6,740 nucleotides of DNA from Pseudomonadota bacterium (GTDB lineage: Bacteria > Pseudomonadota > Alphaproteobacteria > Rhodobacterales > Rhodobacteraceae): contig JACZTQ010000180.1 of assembly GCA_022573605.1 (NCBI GenBank), forward strand, positions 1 to 6,740. The letters run 5' to 3'. Below are positions 1 to 6,072 of this stretch, piece by piece. Below the pieces are notes generated by a model that was given only the letters and a program-made list of their open reading frames with translations, was not told where the DNA came from and made no database searches. The stretch's first letter is position 1, and every line of letters begins with the position of its first letter. The translations under genes and the position numbers were made by a program.

Positions 1-61
1 CACCCCGCGCGCGCCTTAGGCCTTTTCGGCGCCCCCGGCGATGATCCCGACCAACACCGCA

Positions 62-83
62 CCAACCACGCGCAGCGTGGGTT
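62..83. repeat. dyad CCACGC-GCA-GCGTGG in extension of repeat copy 1
   Basis: A six-base perfect stem with a GCA loop, flanked by CAAC and GTTG that extend it with one bulged G. It lies at the position where copy 2 of the 52-bp repeat has its own GC-rich hairpin (about 6243-6263). It is therefore probably the distal part of the same element. There is no T-tract, so it is not a convincing intrinsic terminator. Confidence 0.45.
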
Positions 84-112
84 GGGCGGTGGTGGGGGTG
101 GCGGCGGGCCGC

Positions 113-164
113 CGCGCTTCCCAAGGGGTGTGCGCGCCAGCGCACAGCCCGAGGGGCGCAAAAC
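113..164 (-). repeat. 52-bp dispersed repeat, copy 1
   Basis: Read on the minus strand, this block matches plus-strand 6162-6213 at 49 of 52 positions with no gap; mismatches fall at repeat positions 19, 34 and 42. The two copies are therefore inverted relative to each other, about 6 kb apart. The core contains a dyad, GTGCGC/GCGCAC with loop TGGC, which is perfect in this copy. Beyond the core, similarity weakens, but both copies continue into a CCACCCCCACC tract and then a GC-rich hairpin (CCACGC/GCGTGG here). The full element may therefore be about 100 bp. Both copies lie in gene-free DNA downstream of gene 3' ends. The family is not one I can name. Confidence 0.75.
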
Positions 165-184
165 CTGATTCCCGGCATCCCAAA

Positions 185-230
185 CGCGATTTCGAGCCGA
201 ATGGGTTCATTCGGCGACTCGGAAATCGCG
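185..230. repeat. 46-nt near-perfect hairpin
   Basis: The outer arms CGCGATTTC (185-193) and GAAATCGCG (222-230) are perfect complements. The inner arms CCGAATG (197-203) and CATTCGG (208-214) close on a GGTT loop, and GAG (194-196) pairs with CTC (218-220). Only CGA and one G bulge on the right arm. The regularity, bulges and lack of coding context suggest an intergenic palindromic element or a structured 3' RNA end. It is separated by 14 bases from the next hairpin at 245-286, with which it may form one composite element. Confidence 0.7.
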
Positions 231-244
231 TGAAACCAAAGAGA

Positions 245-286
245 TAGAGCCTCCGGCCTGATTCCATCTGGCCGGAAAAGGCTCTA
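245..286. repeat. 42-nt two-tier hairpin, alphaproteobacterial-style intergenic repeat
   Basis: Outer arms TAGAGCC (245-251) and GGCTCTA (280-286) enclose inner arms CCGGCC (253-258) and GGCCGG (270-275), with an 11-nt loop containing TGATTC. An AGAGC start, TGATTC in the loop and GCTCT at the end resembles palindromic repeats that recur between genes in many alphaproteobacteria. That resemblance is from memory and was not searched. There is no T-run after either arm. Confidence 0.65.
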
Positions 287-356
287 GCGCCACGCCCGGC
301 AGTTCTCGATCCCTTACGCGCAGCCCGGCGTACGTGAACAGGGCGAGGCAAACGGA

Positions 357-376
357 GTCCAGGCAGTCGCCTGGAC
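357..376 (-). terminator. possible terminator hairpin after the vWA gene
   Basis: Perfect 8-bp stem GTCCAGGC/GCCTGGAC with a 4-nt loop, about 60 bases past the vWA stop. On the minus strand it is followed by TCCGTTTGCC, a weak T-rich stretch rather than a real U-tract. It is the best terminator candidate for the minus-strand genes, but it could equally be another intergenic dyad. Confidence 0.35.
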
Positions 377-392
377 AAGACATACCCCCGCC

Positions 393-409
393 CCCGCCCT
401 CCGGGCGGG
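393..409. repeat. GC dyad CCCGCCC-TCC-GGGCGGG
   Basis: Perfect 7-bp stem with a 3-nt loop, 27 bases downstream of the vWA stop codon. No T-tract follows on either strand, so it would be at most a 3'-end stabilising or transcription-slowing structure. Confidence 0.4.
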
Positions 410-435
410 AGCAGGGCCTGGGGTTCCGTCGGGGT

Positions 436-846
436 CTACCGCCGCAACGGCTCCAGCGCCGCCGCCGATTTTGCCAGCCGGACCAGGTTGACGAACTCGG
501 CCCGGTAGCCGAACGGGTCGTCGCCCTTGGCGCCCACGGCCAGCGCCACCACGTCGTCATAGGAGAACTCGCCCATGTGCCGGCCACCGCGCAGAAGCTG
601 GCCGAACCCGGCCACGGCGGCGGCGAAACGGGTCTCGAGCGCCCGCGCATCGTCCGGGTCGATCTCGGCCGCCCGCGTCACCGCGGTCTCGATCAGCGTG
701 CTGACATCGCCGCCCGGCGCCTTGTAGCGGATCTTCAGGAAGGCGTATTCCTCGGTGTTGGCCTCCGCCTCCGGCGGTATCCTGGTAGCGCAGATCGTCG
801 ATCAGCCGCGCCGCCGAACCCACCGGGGTGATCTCGTAGAGCGCCG
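436..846 (-). pseudogene. frameshift-detached DUF3520 C-terminal part of the vWA protein
   Basis: This is the 3' end of the vWA gene, read in two frames. After the upstream frame stops at 847-849, the family-like sequence continues in another frame with TALYEITPVGSAARLIDDLRYQ (about 850-782). It then returns to the original frame at about 780 as PPEAEANTEEYAFLKIRYK, leading to YDDVVALAVGAKGDDPFGY, EFVNLVRLAK and a TAG at 436-438. These motifs are typical of the DUF3520 tail of YfbK-like vWA proteins. The evident lesions are one missing base at about 884-885 (codon between FNND and IDAGEIG) and one extra base at about 781. The net shift is zero, so with both corrected the full protein would be 773 residues. 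There is no accumulated damage otherwise, so a recent event or sequencing errors are both possible. An internal ATG at 681 could allow an 81-residue product, but nothing suggests it is independently expressed. Confidence 0.75.
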
Positions 847-2757
847 TCACGGTGTGGCCCGAGCCGATCTCGCCGGCGTCGATGCATCGTTGTTGAAGTC
901 CTCACGCGCCAGCAGCCGGGTCTCGTAGCCGATCAGCCGGTATTCGGCCACCAGGCCGGGGTTGAACTCGATCTGGATCTTCACGTCCTTGGCGATCGGG
1001 AACAGGGTCGATCCGGCCTCCTCGACCAGCGCCTTGCGGGCCTCGTTGAGGGTGTCGATATAGATCGCCTGGCCGTTGCCGTTCTGGGCCAGCGCCTGCA
1101 TCAGCGCGTCGTTGAGATTGCCCCGGCCGAAGCCCAGCACCGAGAGCAGCACCCCGGTCTCGCGCTTGCGCTCGACAAAACCCTGCAACTCGTCCATGTC
1201 GGTGATGCCGACATTGAAGTCGCCGTCGGTGGCCAGGATCACCCGGTTGACGCCGTCGGCGTCGAAGTTCCGTTCGGCGAGGCGATAGGCCTGCCGGATG
1301 CCCTCGGCGCCCGCCGTCGAGCCGCCGGCGTGGAGATGCTCGAGCGCGGCCAGGATCTTGCCCGCCTCGGCCACCCTGGTCGGCTCCAGCACGGTGCCGG
1401 CCGAGCCCGCATAGGTCACGATCGCCACCGTGTCGTCGGGGTCGAGCGCATCGATCAGCAGCCGGAACGAATTGATCAGCAGCGGCAGCTTGTCGGGCGC
1501 GTTCATCGAGCCCGAGGTGTCGATCAGGAACACCAGGTTGGCGCGCGGCTTCTCGCCCTCGGTCAGGGCATAGCCCTTGATGCCGATCCGCAGCAGCCGG
1601 GTCTCGGGGTTCCACGGCGTCGGGATGATCTGCACATTGGCCCGGAACGGGGTCTCGCGGCTCGACGGCCCCTGGTAGGCATAGGGGAAGTAGTTGATCA
1701 TCTCCTCGATGCGGACCGAGTCCTTCTGCGGCAGCACGCCCCGCATCAGTGCCTTGCGCATGAACGAGTAGGAAGCGGTATCGACATCGATCGAGAAGGT
1801 CGAGACCGGCTCCTCGGCCGTCACCTTGACCGGATTCGGGTCGATCTCGGCGAAATTGTCGCGGCCCTGGTCCTGGTAGAACTGCGGCACCGGCTCGTCG
1901 ATCGGGATCATGCTGCGGGCCTGGAGCTGCTCGAGCGAACCGGCCCTCCGCAGCCGTATCATCGCCGCAGGCGCCTCCGCCGCCGCGAAATCCGACAGCG
2001 AGTCCACCGTCACCGGTCTCAGCACTTCGTCGCTGGTCTCGCCAATGCCGCGCAAGGTCAGCGACAGCTTGCCCACCTGCCGGGCCAGCGCAAGTTTTTG
2101 CGCCTGGACGGCATTGACCTCCACCGTCACCGTGCTCCCGAGCCGCGCTCTGGTCGTCTCGGAGTTGGCGCTCTGGTCGACCGCGATGATGGTGATGTCC
2201 TGCAGGATCACGCTGCTGACCAGCTGCCCCTGTTGGGTCCGCGTCAGCAGGATATCGACCCGGTCGCCGGCGGCGACGAACCCGGCGACGCCGGAGACCG
2301 CATCGATGCTGATCGAAACCTCGCGCTCCAGAACACTCGTCGCCGGGGCGCTTTGCAGAACCTCGTCGCCTTCAGCGACCGCGCTCTTGTCGATCTCGAT
2401 TGTCTGTTCCACCGGGGTCGCCGGCGGGGCGATTTCGATCTTGCGCGGCAGGTCGCGGGTGGCGAGCACCGCGATGGCGATCACCGCGAGGCTGGCGCCG
2501 CCCATCAGGGCGGGCTTCAGGCTCGGCATGGGGATATTCATGGAAAGTCCTCCGAACAATCGGGCGAGCGGGCTTGCTCGTCCTTTGCTCTGACGCTCCC
2601 CGGCCGCCGATCCTTGGGTGGCGGCCAAACTTTCCCGCGAATTTTCCTCGTCGAAGGTGCGCAACGCCGCATCCAGCGCGCGGCGGCGGACCGCCTGGTC
2701 CGGCTCCGGCCTGGTCGCGTCCAGCGCCCGCTTCAGTCTGTCCATTTCATCGGTCAT
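847..2757 (-). CDS. membrane-anchored vWA protein with CpaB/RcpC-like domain (C-terminally truncated by frameshift)
   Basis: A 636-residue product as read, without its normal C-terminal end. Residues 1-80 are a soluble, Cys-free N terminus. A membrane segment follows at about 84-100 (LMGGASLAVIAIAVLAT). Residues about 144-256 resemble the RcpC/CpaB domain of Flp pilus assembly: EREVSISIDAVSGVAGFV, GDRVDILL, ILQDITIIAVDQ, TVTVEV, AQKLALARQVGKLSLTLR. The vWA-family N-terminal region starts at about 308 (NPVKVTAEEPVSTFSIDVDTAS). The vWA fold has a complete MIDAS: D413-S415-S417 in DTSGSM, T481 in GGSTAG and D511 in ATDGDFNVG, so metal-dependent partner binding is expected. DUF3520 starts at about 600 and is interrupted after FNND. 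ATG at 2757 is chosen because GAGGA lies 9 bases upstream and because it overlaps the sigma-factor stop as ATGA. By position it may be the sigma factor's membrane partner or anti-sigma, although it lacks a zinc anti-sigma HxxxCxxC motif. Its biochemical role is not known to me. Confidence 0.85.
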   Translation of the reverse strand: MTDEMDRLKRALDATRPEPDQAVRRRALDAALRTFDEENSRESLAATQGSAAGERQSKGRASPLARLFGGLSMNIPMPSLKPALMGGASLAVIAIAVLATRDLPRKIEIAPPATPVEQTIEIDKSAVAEGDEVLQSAPATSVLEREVSISIDAVSGVAGFVAAGDRVDILLTRTQQGQLVSSVILQDITIIAVDQSANSETTRARLGSTVTVEVNAVQAQKLALARQVGKLSLTLRGIGETSDEVLRPVTVDSLSDFAAAEAPAAMIRLRRAGSLEQLQARSMIPIDEPVPQFYQDQGRDNFAEIDPNPVKVTAEEPVSTFSIDVDTASYSFMRKALMRGVLPQKDSVRIEEMINYFPYAYQGPSSRETPFRANVQIIPTPWNPETRLLRIGIKGYALTEGEKPRANLVFLIDTSGSMNAPDKLPLLINSFRLLIDALDPDDTVAIVTYAGSAGTVLEPTRVAEAGKILAALEHLHAGGSTAGAEGIRQAYRLAERNFDADGVNRVILATDGDFNVGITDMDELQGFVERKRETGVLLSVLGFGRGNLNDALMQALAQNGNGQAIYIDTLNEARKALVEEAGSTLFPIAKDVKIQIEFNPGLVAEYRLIGYETRLLAREDFNNDASTPARSARATP

Positions 2758-3317
2758 GTGGTCAAATCCTCGCCAGCGCGTACCTTGAGCGCCTTGCGCA
2801 CCTCGTGGAGGCGCCACGAGACGGTGTTCTCGCTGATCCCCAGCACCTCGCCGGCCTGGGCGTGGGTCAGCTCCTGGTCCAGCACCAGGATCACGGTCTC
2901 GCGCAGATCGTCCTTGAGGCCGGCCAGCGCGCCCCGCAGCCATTCCGCCTCCGTCACCCGGGCTGCGTCGCCGGCCCGGCGCAGCGCATCGACCTCGACG
3001 AAATCACGTTGCACCGCGCCCCGCGAGGCCTTGCGCCGCATCGCGTCGCGCCCCGCGTTCAGCACCACCCGGTAGAGCCAGGTGGTGAACCGGGCCTCGC
3101 CCCGGAACGAGCGGATTTTCCTGGCCAGCCCGACACAGACATCCTGGGCCAGGTCCTCGGCCTCGGCCCGGTTGCCCATCAGCCGCAGGCTCAGCGCGAA
3201 GATACGCCCGTAGTGGCGCTCGAGCAGTTCCCCGAACGCCTGCCTGTCCCCGTTGGCGGCGCTCAGCGCCAGCCGCTCGTCGGCTCTCTGGTGCAGCATG
3301 TTCTCCTTATGACGCAT
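2754..3317 (-). CDS. ECF-family RNA polymerase sigma factor
   Basis: A 187-residue sigma-70-family protein with only regions 2 and 4, the ECF layout. Region 2 spans about 25-95: AFGELLERHYGRIFALSLRLMG, then AEAEDLAQDV (core-binding region 2.2), then FRGEARFTTWLYRVVLNAGRDAMRR (−10 recognition). Region 4 spans about 125-178, with the helix-turn-helix LTHAQAGEVLGISENTVSWRLHEVRKAL for the −35 element. It directs core polymerase to a dedicated promoter set. The stop TGA overlaps the ATG of the vWA gene, implying coupled translation and a functional pair. The start is uncertain: ATG at 3317 has AAGGA about 13 bases upstream. ATG at 3299 (MLHQRADER) has a strong AAGGAG only 3 bases away and would remove six residues outside the conserved domain. 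No autoregulatory promoter could be identified with confidence. Confidence 0.9.
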   Translation of the reverse strand: MRHKENMLHQRADERLALSAANGDRQAFGELLERHYGRIFALSLRLMGNRAEAEDLAQDVCVGLARKIRSFRGEARFTTWLYRVVLNAGRDAMRRKASRGAVQRDFVEVDALRRAGDAARVTEAEWLRGALAGLKDDLRETVILVLDQELTHAQAGEVLGISENTVSWRLHEVRKALKVRAGEDLTT

Positions 3318-3334
3318 CGGGTGGGCGATTCCTT

Positions 3335-3366
3335 GGGGCAGGGTCGAAAAAATCTCAGGCTGCCCC
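3335..3366. other. dyad between regulator and sigma genes
   Basis: GGGGCAG (3335-3341) and CTGCCCC (3360-3366) are perfect 7-bp arms around an 18-nt loop. The structure overlaps the last codons and stop of the regulator gene. On the minus strand the loop carries six Ts, but these precede the second arm, so it is not a standard intrinsic terminator. It might reduce read-through from the regulator into the sigma gene, or be chance in GC-rich DNA. Confidence 0.3.
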
Positions 3367-4380
3367 GATCATCGCGATGCCGCGGAACTTGCGCCGGTAG
3401 GCCGCCGGGGTCAGCCCGGCCCGGCGCTTGAACAGGCGGCGGAACGAGGCCGGGTCGCCGTAGCCGACCTCGCCGGCGATCTCGTCGAGGCCAAGGTCTT
3501 CGGTCTCCAGCATCTGCTTGGCCTCCTCGATGCGCAGCGCCTGGACATAGTCGATCGGCTGGTAGCCGGTCGCCGCCCGGAACCGCCGGGCGAAGGTGCG
3601 CGGGTTCAGCCCGGAACGCTCCGCCATGCGCCGCACCGGGTTGTCGGCGCGGTAATTCTCCGCGATCCAGCTCTGGCACTCCCCGATCACCGCGTCCGAG
3701 GTGTCGATCCGCCGGTTCATCGCTTTGAACGGCAACTGGCCGTCCTCATGGCCCGACAGCAGGAATACCTTGGATGTCAGCACCGCCTGCTGGCGTCCAC
3801 AGAGCCGGGCAATCAGATACAATGCCAGATCGTGCCACGCCGTCACCCCTCCGGCGGTGACAATCCCCGCGCTCTCGGCGGAAAGGCACAGTATCGAATC
3901 CTCGCGCATCGTCACTGCCGGATAGCAGCGCCGGAACAGGTCGCCATAGGCCCAGTGGGCCGCCGCTTCATGGCCATCCAGCAACCCGGCCTCGGCCAGC
4001 ACCAGCGAGCCGGAGCAGACCGAGGCGATCAGTGCGCCTCCCGCGTGCATCCTGCGCAGCCAGGCGATCTCGCGCGGATACTTGCCACTGATCGGCTGGT
4101 GAATTGGCGTGTACATGTCGCAGACCACGACCACATCGGCGCGCTCGATTGTCCCGATTGCGGCATGGGGCTCCACCGCCACGCTGCCGAGGCAGTGGAA
4201 AGGCGCGGCCTCCGCCGCCACGATCCGCACGTCCAGCGCCTCCGGGCCGGGCTCGCCGCAGGTCATGTCCGGGTAGACCGCACCCACCGAATAGAGCACG
4301 TCGTAGAGCCCGTAGAGCACCGAGGGCGAGGTCTCCGGCGCCGCCAGCAGCGCGACCACGGGTTTCGAGTTTTCGACCAT
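3355..4380 (-). CDS. GlxA-family transcriptional regulator (DJ-1/PfpI domain plus AraC HTH)
   Basis: A 341-residue DNA-binding regulator. Residues about 7-195 form a DJ-1/PfpI (class I glutamine amidotransferase-like) fold, with the nucleophile-elbow-type SVCSGSLVLAEAGLLDG around C122 and the later GIVTAGGVTAWHDLALYLI. Residues about 232-335 are an AraC-type DNA-binding domain with two helix-turn-helices. The first is NPVRRMAERSGLNPRTFARRF; the second is LGLDEIAGEVGYGDPASFRRLF, followed by GLTPAAYRRKFRG. The N-terminal domain in this family is usually a sensor rather than an enzyme; the ligand cannot be read from the sequence. The start at 4380 is chosen over upstream in-frame ATGs because GGAGG ends exactly 5 bases before it. 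The gene is divergent from the FAD oxidase across a 127-base gap and lies 37 bases upstream of the sigma gene on the same strand. It may regulate either or both. Confidence 0.9.
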   Translation of the reverse strand: MVENSKPVVALLAAPETSPSVLYGLYDVLYSVGAVYPDMTCGEPGPEALDVRIVAAEAAPFHCLGSVAVEPHAAIGTIERADVVVVCDMYTPIHQPISGKYPREIAWLRRMHAGGALIASVCSGSLVLAEAGLLDGHEAAAHWAYGDLFRRCYPAVTMREDSILCLSAESAGIVTAGGVTAWHDLALYLIARLCGRQQAVLTSKVFLLSGHEDGQLPFKAMNRRIDTSDAVIGECQSWIAENYRADNPVRRMAERSGLNPRTFARRFRAATGYQPIDYVQALRIEEAKQMLETEDLGLDEIAGEVGYGDPASFRRLFKRRAGLTPAAYRRKFRGIAMIGAA

Positions 4381-4385
4381 AATTT

Positions 4386-4390
4386 CCTCC
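4386..4390 (-). promoter_or_regulatory. ribosome binding site setting the regulator start
   Basis: On the minus strand GGAGG is followed by AAATT and then ATG at 4380, an ideal 5-base spacing. The site overlaps an upstream in-frame ATG (4392), which argues that translation begins at MVENSKP rather than at MEEIM or further upstream. Confidence 0.75.
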
Positions 4391-4493
4391 ATTCGCTCGC
4401 CAATTCTGTCAGATTTGCCCCGTTCATGGTAGTTCCGCCTCTCAACAAAGGGAAGCCGGGTGGGTAGCTTGTCCTCATTGAACATTCACCGAT

Positions 4494-4498
4494 GGAGG
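4494..4498 (+). promoter_or_regulatory. ribosome binding site of the FAD oxidase
   Basis: GGAGG lies 9 bases before ATG at 4508. It sits inside the longer open frame that begins at 4460, so the first 16 codons of that frame are probably untranslated leader. Confidence 0.7.
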
Positions 4499-4507
4499 AA
4501 CGGCACG

Positions 4508-5935
4508 ATGAATTTCGAACCCGGCACCCGGCCCGACGCCGACACATTCGCAACCGCTGCCGAGACCCTGCGCGGCACCCTGCGCGGCGAGGCACTGCGC
4601 GAGGGCGACGACGGCTACGACGCCGCCCGCGCGGTCTGGAACGCGATGATCGACCGCCGCCCGGCGCTGATCGTGCGCGCCAGGGGCGTCGCCGACGTGA
4701 TCGACGCGGTCAACTTCGCCCGAGCCCACGCCTTGCCGGTCTCGATCCGCGGCGGGGGGCACAATGTCGCCGGTCACGCGGTCTGCGATGGCGGCCTGAT
4801 GATCGACCTCTCGCTCATGCGCGCCGTCCATGTCGATCCGGTTGCGCGGCGCGCCCGGGTCGAGGGCGGCGCCACCTGGGGCGATCTCGACCGCGAGAGC
4901 CAGGTCCACGGCCTCGCCACCCCCGGCGGGCTGATCTCCGACACCGGCATCGCCGGGCTGACCCTGGCCGGCGGCATCGGTTGGCTGCGCAGCCGCCATG
5001 GCCTCTGCATCGACAACCTGGTCTCGGCCGACCTGGTCACCGCCGACGGCAAGCTGGTCAGCGCCAGCGCCGGGAGCAACCAGGACCTCTACTGGGCGCT
5101 GCGCGGGGGGGGAGGCAATTTCGGCGTCGTCGTCGGGTTCGAGTTCGCGCTCCATGCCGTCGGCCCGACGGTGATGTTCGCGGCCCCGATCTATCCGCTG
5201 AGCGCGGGCCCCGGCCCGATCCGCTTCTGGCGCGATTTTCTCGCCGACAAGAACGGCGACGTCGGCTCGCTGGTCGAGTTCTCCACCATCCCTGAGTCCG
5301 AGGATTTCCCCGAGGAATACTGGGGCCAGCGCTGCTACACCATCGCCGCCCTCTACGCCGGCGACGCCGGCGAGGGCGAACGCCTGCTCCAGCCGCTCCG
5401 CGATCAGGGCGATCTGGTCACCGATTTCTCCGGCCAGATGCAATATTGCGAGGTGCAGCAAATGTTCGACACCATGATGCCGTTCGGCCAGTATCGCTGC
5501 TACTGGAAGTCCCACTACCTCGCCGGCCTTTCGGACGCACTGATCGACCTGTGCCTCGCCAACGCCGCCGAGGCGCCCTCGGACAACACCCTGAGCTCGC
5601 TCTGGAATTTCGGCGGCGCCACCGCCGCGGTGGCGGCCGACGCGACCGCACTCGGCGACCGCTCGATGCCCTGGATGTACTCGATCGACTCGGTCTGGAG
5701 CGAGGCGGCCGACGACGAGGCCAACATCGGCTGGACCCGCAAGGTGTGGGAGCAGACCCGGCAATACTCGCAGGAGGGCCGCCTCTACCTCAACTTCGCC
5801 GGGTTCGGCGAGGAGGGCGAGGCGTTGGTCAAGGACGCCTACGGCAAGACCTACGCCCGGCTCGCCGCGATCAAGGCCGGATACGACCCCGGCAACATGT
5901 TCCGCTTCAACCAGAACATCCGCCCCGCCGCGTAG
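4508..5935 (+). CDS. FAD-dependent oxidoreductase, BBE-type (PCMH/VAO family)
   Basis: A 475-residue flavoprotein of the vanillyl-alcohol-oxidase superfamily, berberine-bridge-enzyme-like branch. The FAD-binding PCMH domain covers about 45-215. RPALIVRARGVADVIDAVNFAR leads into IRGGGHNVAGHAV; H85 in RGGGH is the expected covalent 8-alpha-histidyl flavin site. TPGGLISDTGIAGLTLAGGIGWLRSRHGL then GGGGNFGVV line the cofactor pocket. In bicovalent relatives a Cys occupies the place of I143, so only the histidyl link is predicted here. A substrate-binding half follows. The C-terminal BBE motif YDPGNMFRFNQNIRP (459-473) confirms a complete protein of normal length. There is no signal peptide, so it is probably cytoplasmic. 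Family members oxidise sugars, alcohols or alkaloid- and polyketide-like compounds with O2; this substrate cannot be read from sequence. The start follows GGAGG at 4494-4498. The divergent GlxA-type regulator is a candidate controller. Confidence 0.9.
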   Translation: MNFEPGTRPDADTFATAAETLRGTLRGEALREGDDGYDAARAVWNAMIDRRPALIVRARGVADVIDAVNFARAHALPVSIRGGGHNVAGHAVCDGGLMIDLSLMRAVHVDPVARRARVEGGATWGDLDRESQVHGLATPGGLISDTGIAGLTLAGGIGWLRSRHGLCIDNLVSADLVTADGKLVSASAGSNQDLYWALRGGGGNFGVVVGFEFALHAVGPTVMFAAPIYPLSAGPGPIRFWRDFLADKNGDVGSLVEFSTIPESEDFPEEYWGQRCYTIAALYAGDAGEGERLLQPLRDQGDLVTDFSGQMQYCEVQQMFDTMMPFGQYRCYWKSHYLAGLSDALIDLCLANAAEAPSDNTLSSLWNFGGATAAVAADATALGDRSMPWMYSIDSVWSEAADDEANIGWTRKVWEQTRQYSQEGRLYLNFAGFGEEGEALVKDAYGKTYARLAAIKAGYDPGNMFRFNQNIRPAA

Positions 5936-5955
5936 GGCGCATCTCGAGGCGCCCT
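5934..5955 (+). terminator. weak terminator-like hairpin at the oxidase stop codon
   Basis: AGGGCGC (5934-5940, beginning inside the TAG stop) pairs perfectly with GCGCCCT (5949-5955) around an 8-nt loop. No U-tract follows, so intrinsic termination is doubtful; it may just stabilise the 3' end. Confidence 0.3.
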
Positions 5956-6003
5956 GCCGGAGCGGTCGGGGAGTGCGGCGGCGCGGCCGCCAAGCCCGCC
6001 GTC

Positions 6004-6023
6004 ATTCCCGCGAAGGCGGGAAT
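6004..6023. repeat. REP-like dyad ATTCCCGC-GAAG-GCGGGAAT
   Basis: Perfect 8-bp arms around GAAG, preceded by GTC and followed by CTC. The ATTCCC(N8)GGGAAT plan is that of short palindromes scattered between genes in many proteobacteria, and of dRS3 in Neisseria. It is not a terminator by sequence, since no T-run follows. Confidence 0.7.
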
Positions 6024-6072
6024 CTCTCGCCATTTCAAGCAGATGCGGCCGCGCAAGCCCCGGAGAAGGGTC

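Larger units (their letters stand above)
1..435. other. repeat-rich intergenic region, no credible gene
   Basis: No reading frame here looks like a real protein: the candidate frames are rich in Arg, Pro and Gly and cross the repeats listed separately. The stretch lies downstream of the minus-strand vWA gene. It contains one copy of a 52-bp repeat (113-164), a small dyad (about 62-83), two larger hairpins (185-230 and 245-286) and two perfect dyads near the vWA stop (357-376 and 393-409). A minus-strand frame ending at 16 finishes in a short hydrophobic tail, but it runs through the repeats and is not supported as a gene. Confidence 0.6.
4381..4507. promoter_or_regulatory. divergent promoter region between regulator and FAD oxidase
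   Basis: These 127 bases separate two divergent starts and are visibly lower in GC than the flanking genes. They must hold the promoters of both unless one gene is transcribed from further away. I could not identify a convincing −35/−10 pair or paired operator half-sites by eye. The arrangement, regulator divergent from an enzyme, is a common one for direct control of the neighbour. Confidence 0.55.

Noticed and set aside
16..378. Minus-strand frame of 120 codons with a hydrophobic C-terminal end (VVGAVLVGIIAGG)
   Set aside because: It runs through two hairpins and the 52-bp repeat, and the rest of the translation has Arg/Pro-rich shadow composition. No start signal supports it.
2758..2943. 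62-codon N-terminal extension of the vWA frame
   Set aside because: It overlaps the conserved region 4 of the sigma factor out of frame. ATG at 2757 has its own GAGGA and the ATGA overlap.
1330..3075. Long plus-strand open frame of 581 codons opposite the vWA and sigma genes
   Set aside because: It is antisense to well-supported coding sequence. Its translation is rich in Arg, His, Gly and Asp, as expected from the opposite strand of GC-rich genes, and it shows no domain.
4411..4436. GGAAC on the minus strand as an ECF-type −35 element
   Set aside because: At 16-17 bases of spacing there is no CGTT-like −10 partner, so GGAAC alone is not significant.
4381..4485. Upstream starts of the GlxA-type regulator
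   Set aside because: The best ribosome binding site is placed for ATG at 4380, and the extra residues precede the conserved DJ-1 domain.
4475..5764. Long minus-strand open frame of 429 codons opposite the FAD oxidase
   Set aside because: Shadow of the oxidase; its sequence is low in complexity and has no recognisable motif, while the plus strand has complete family motifs.
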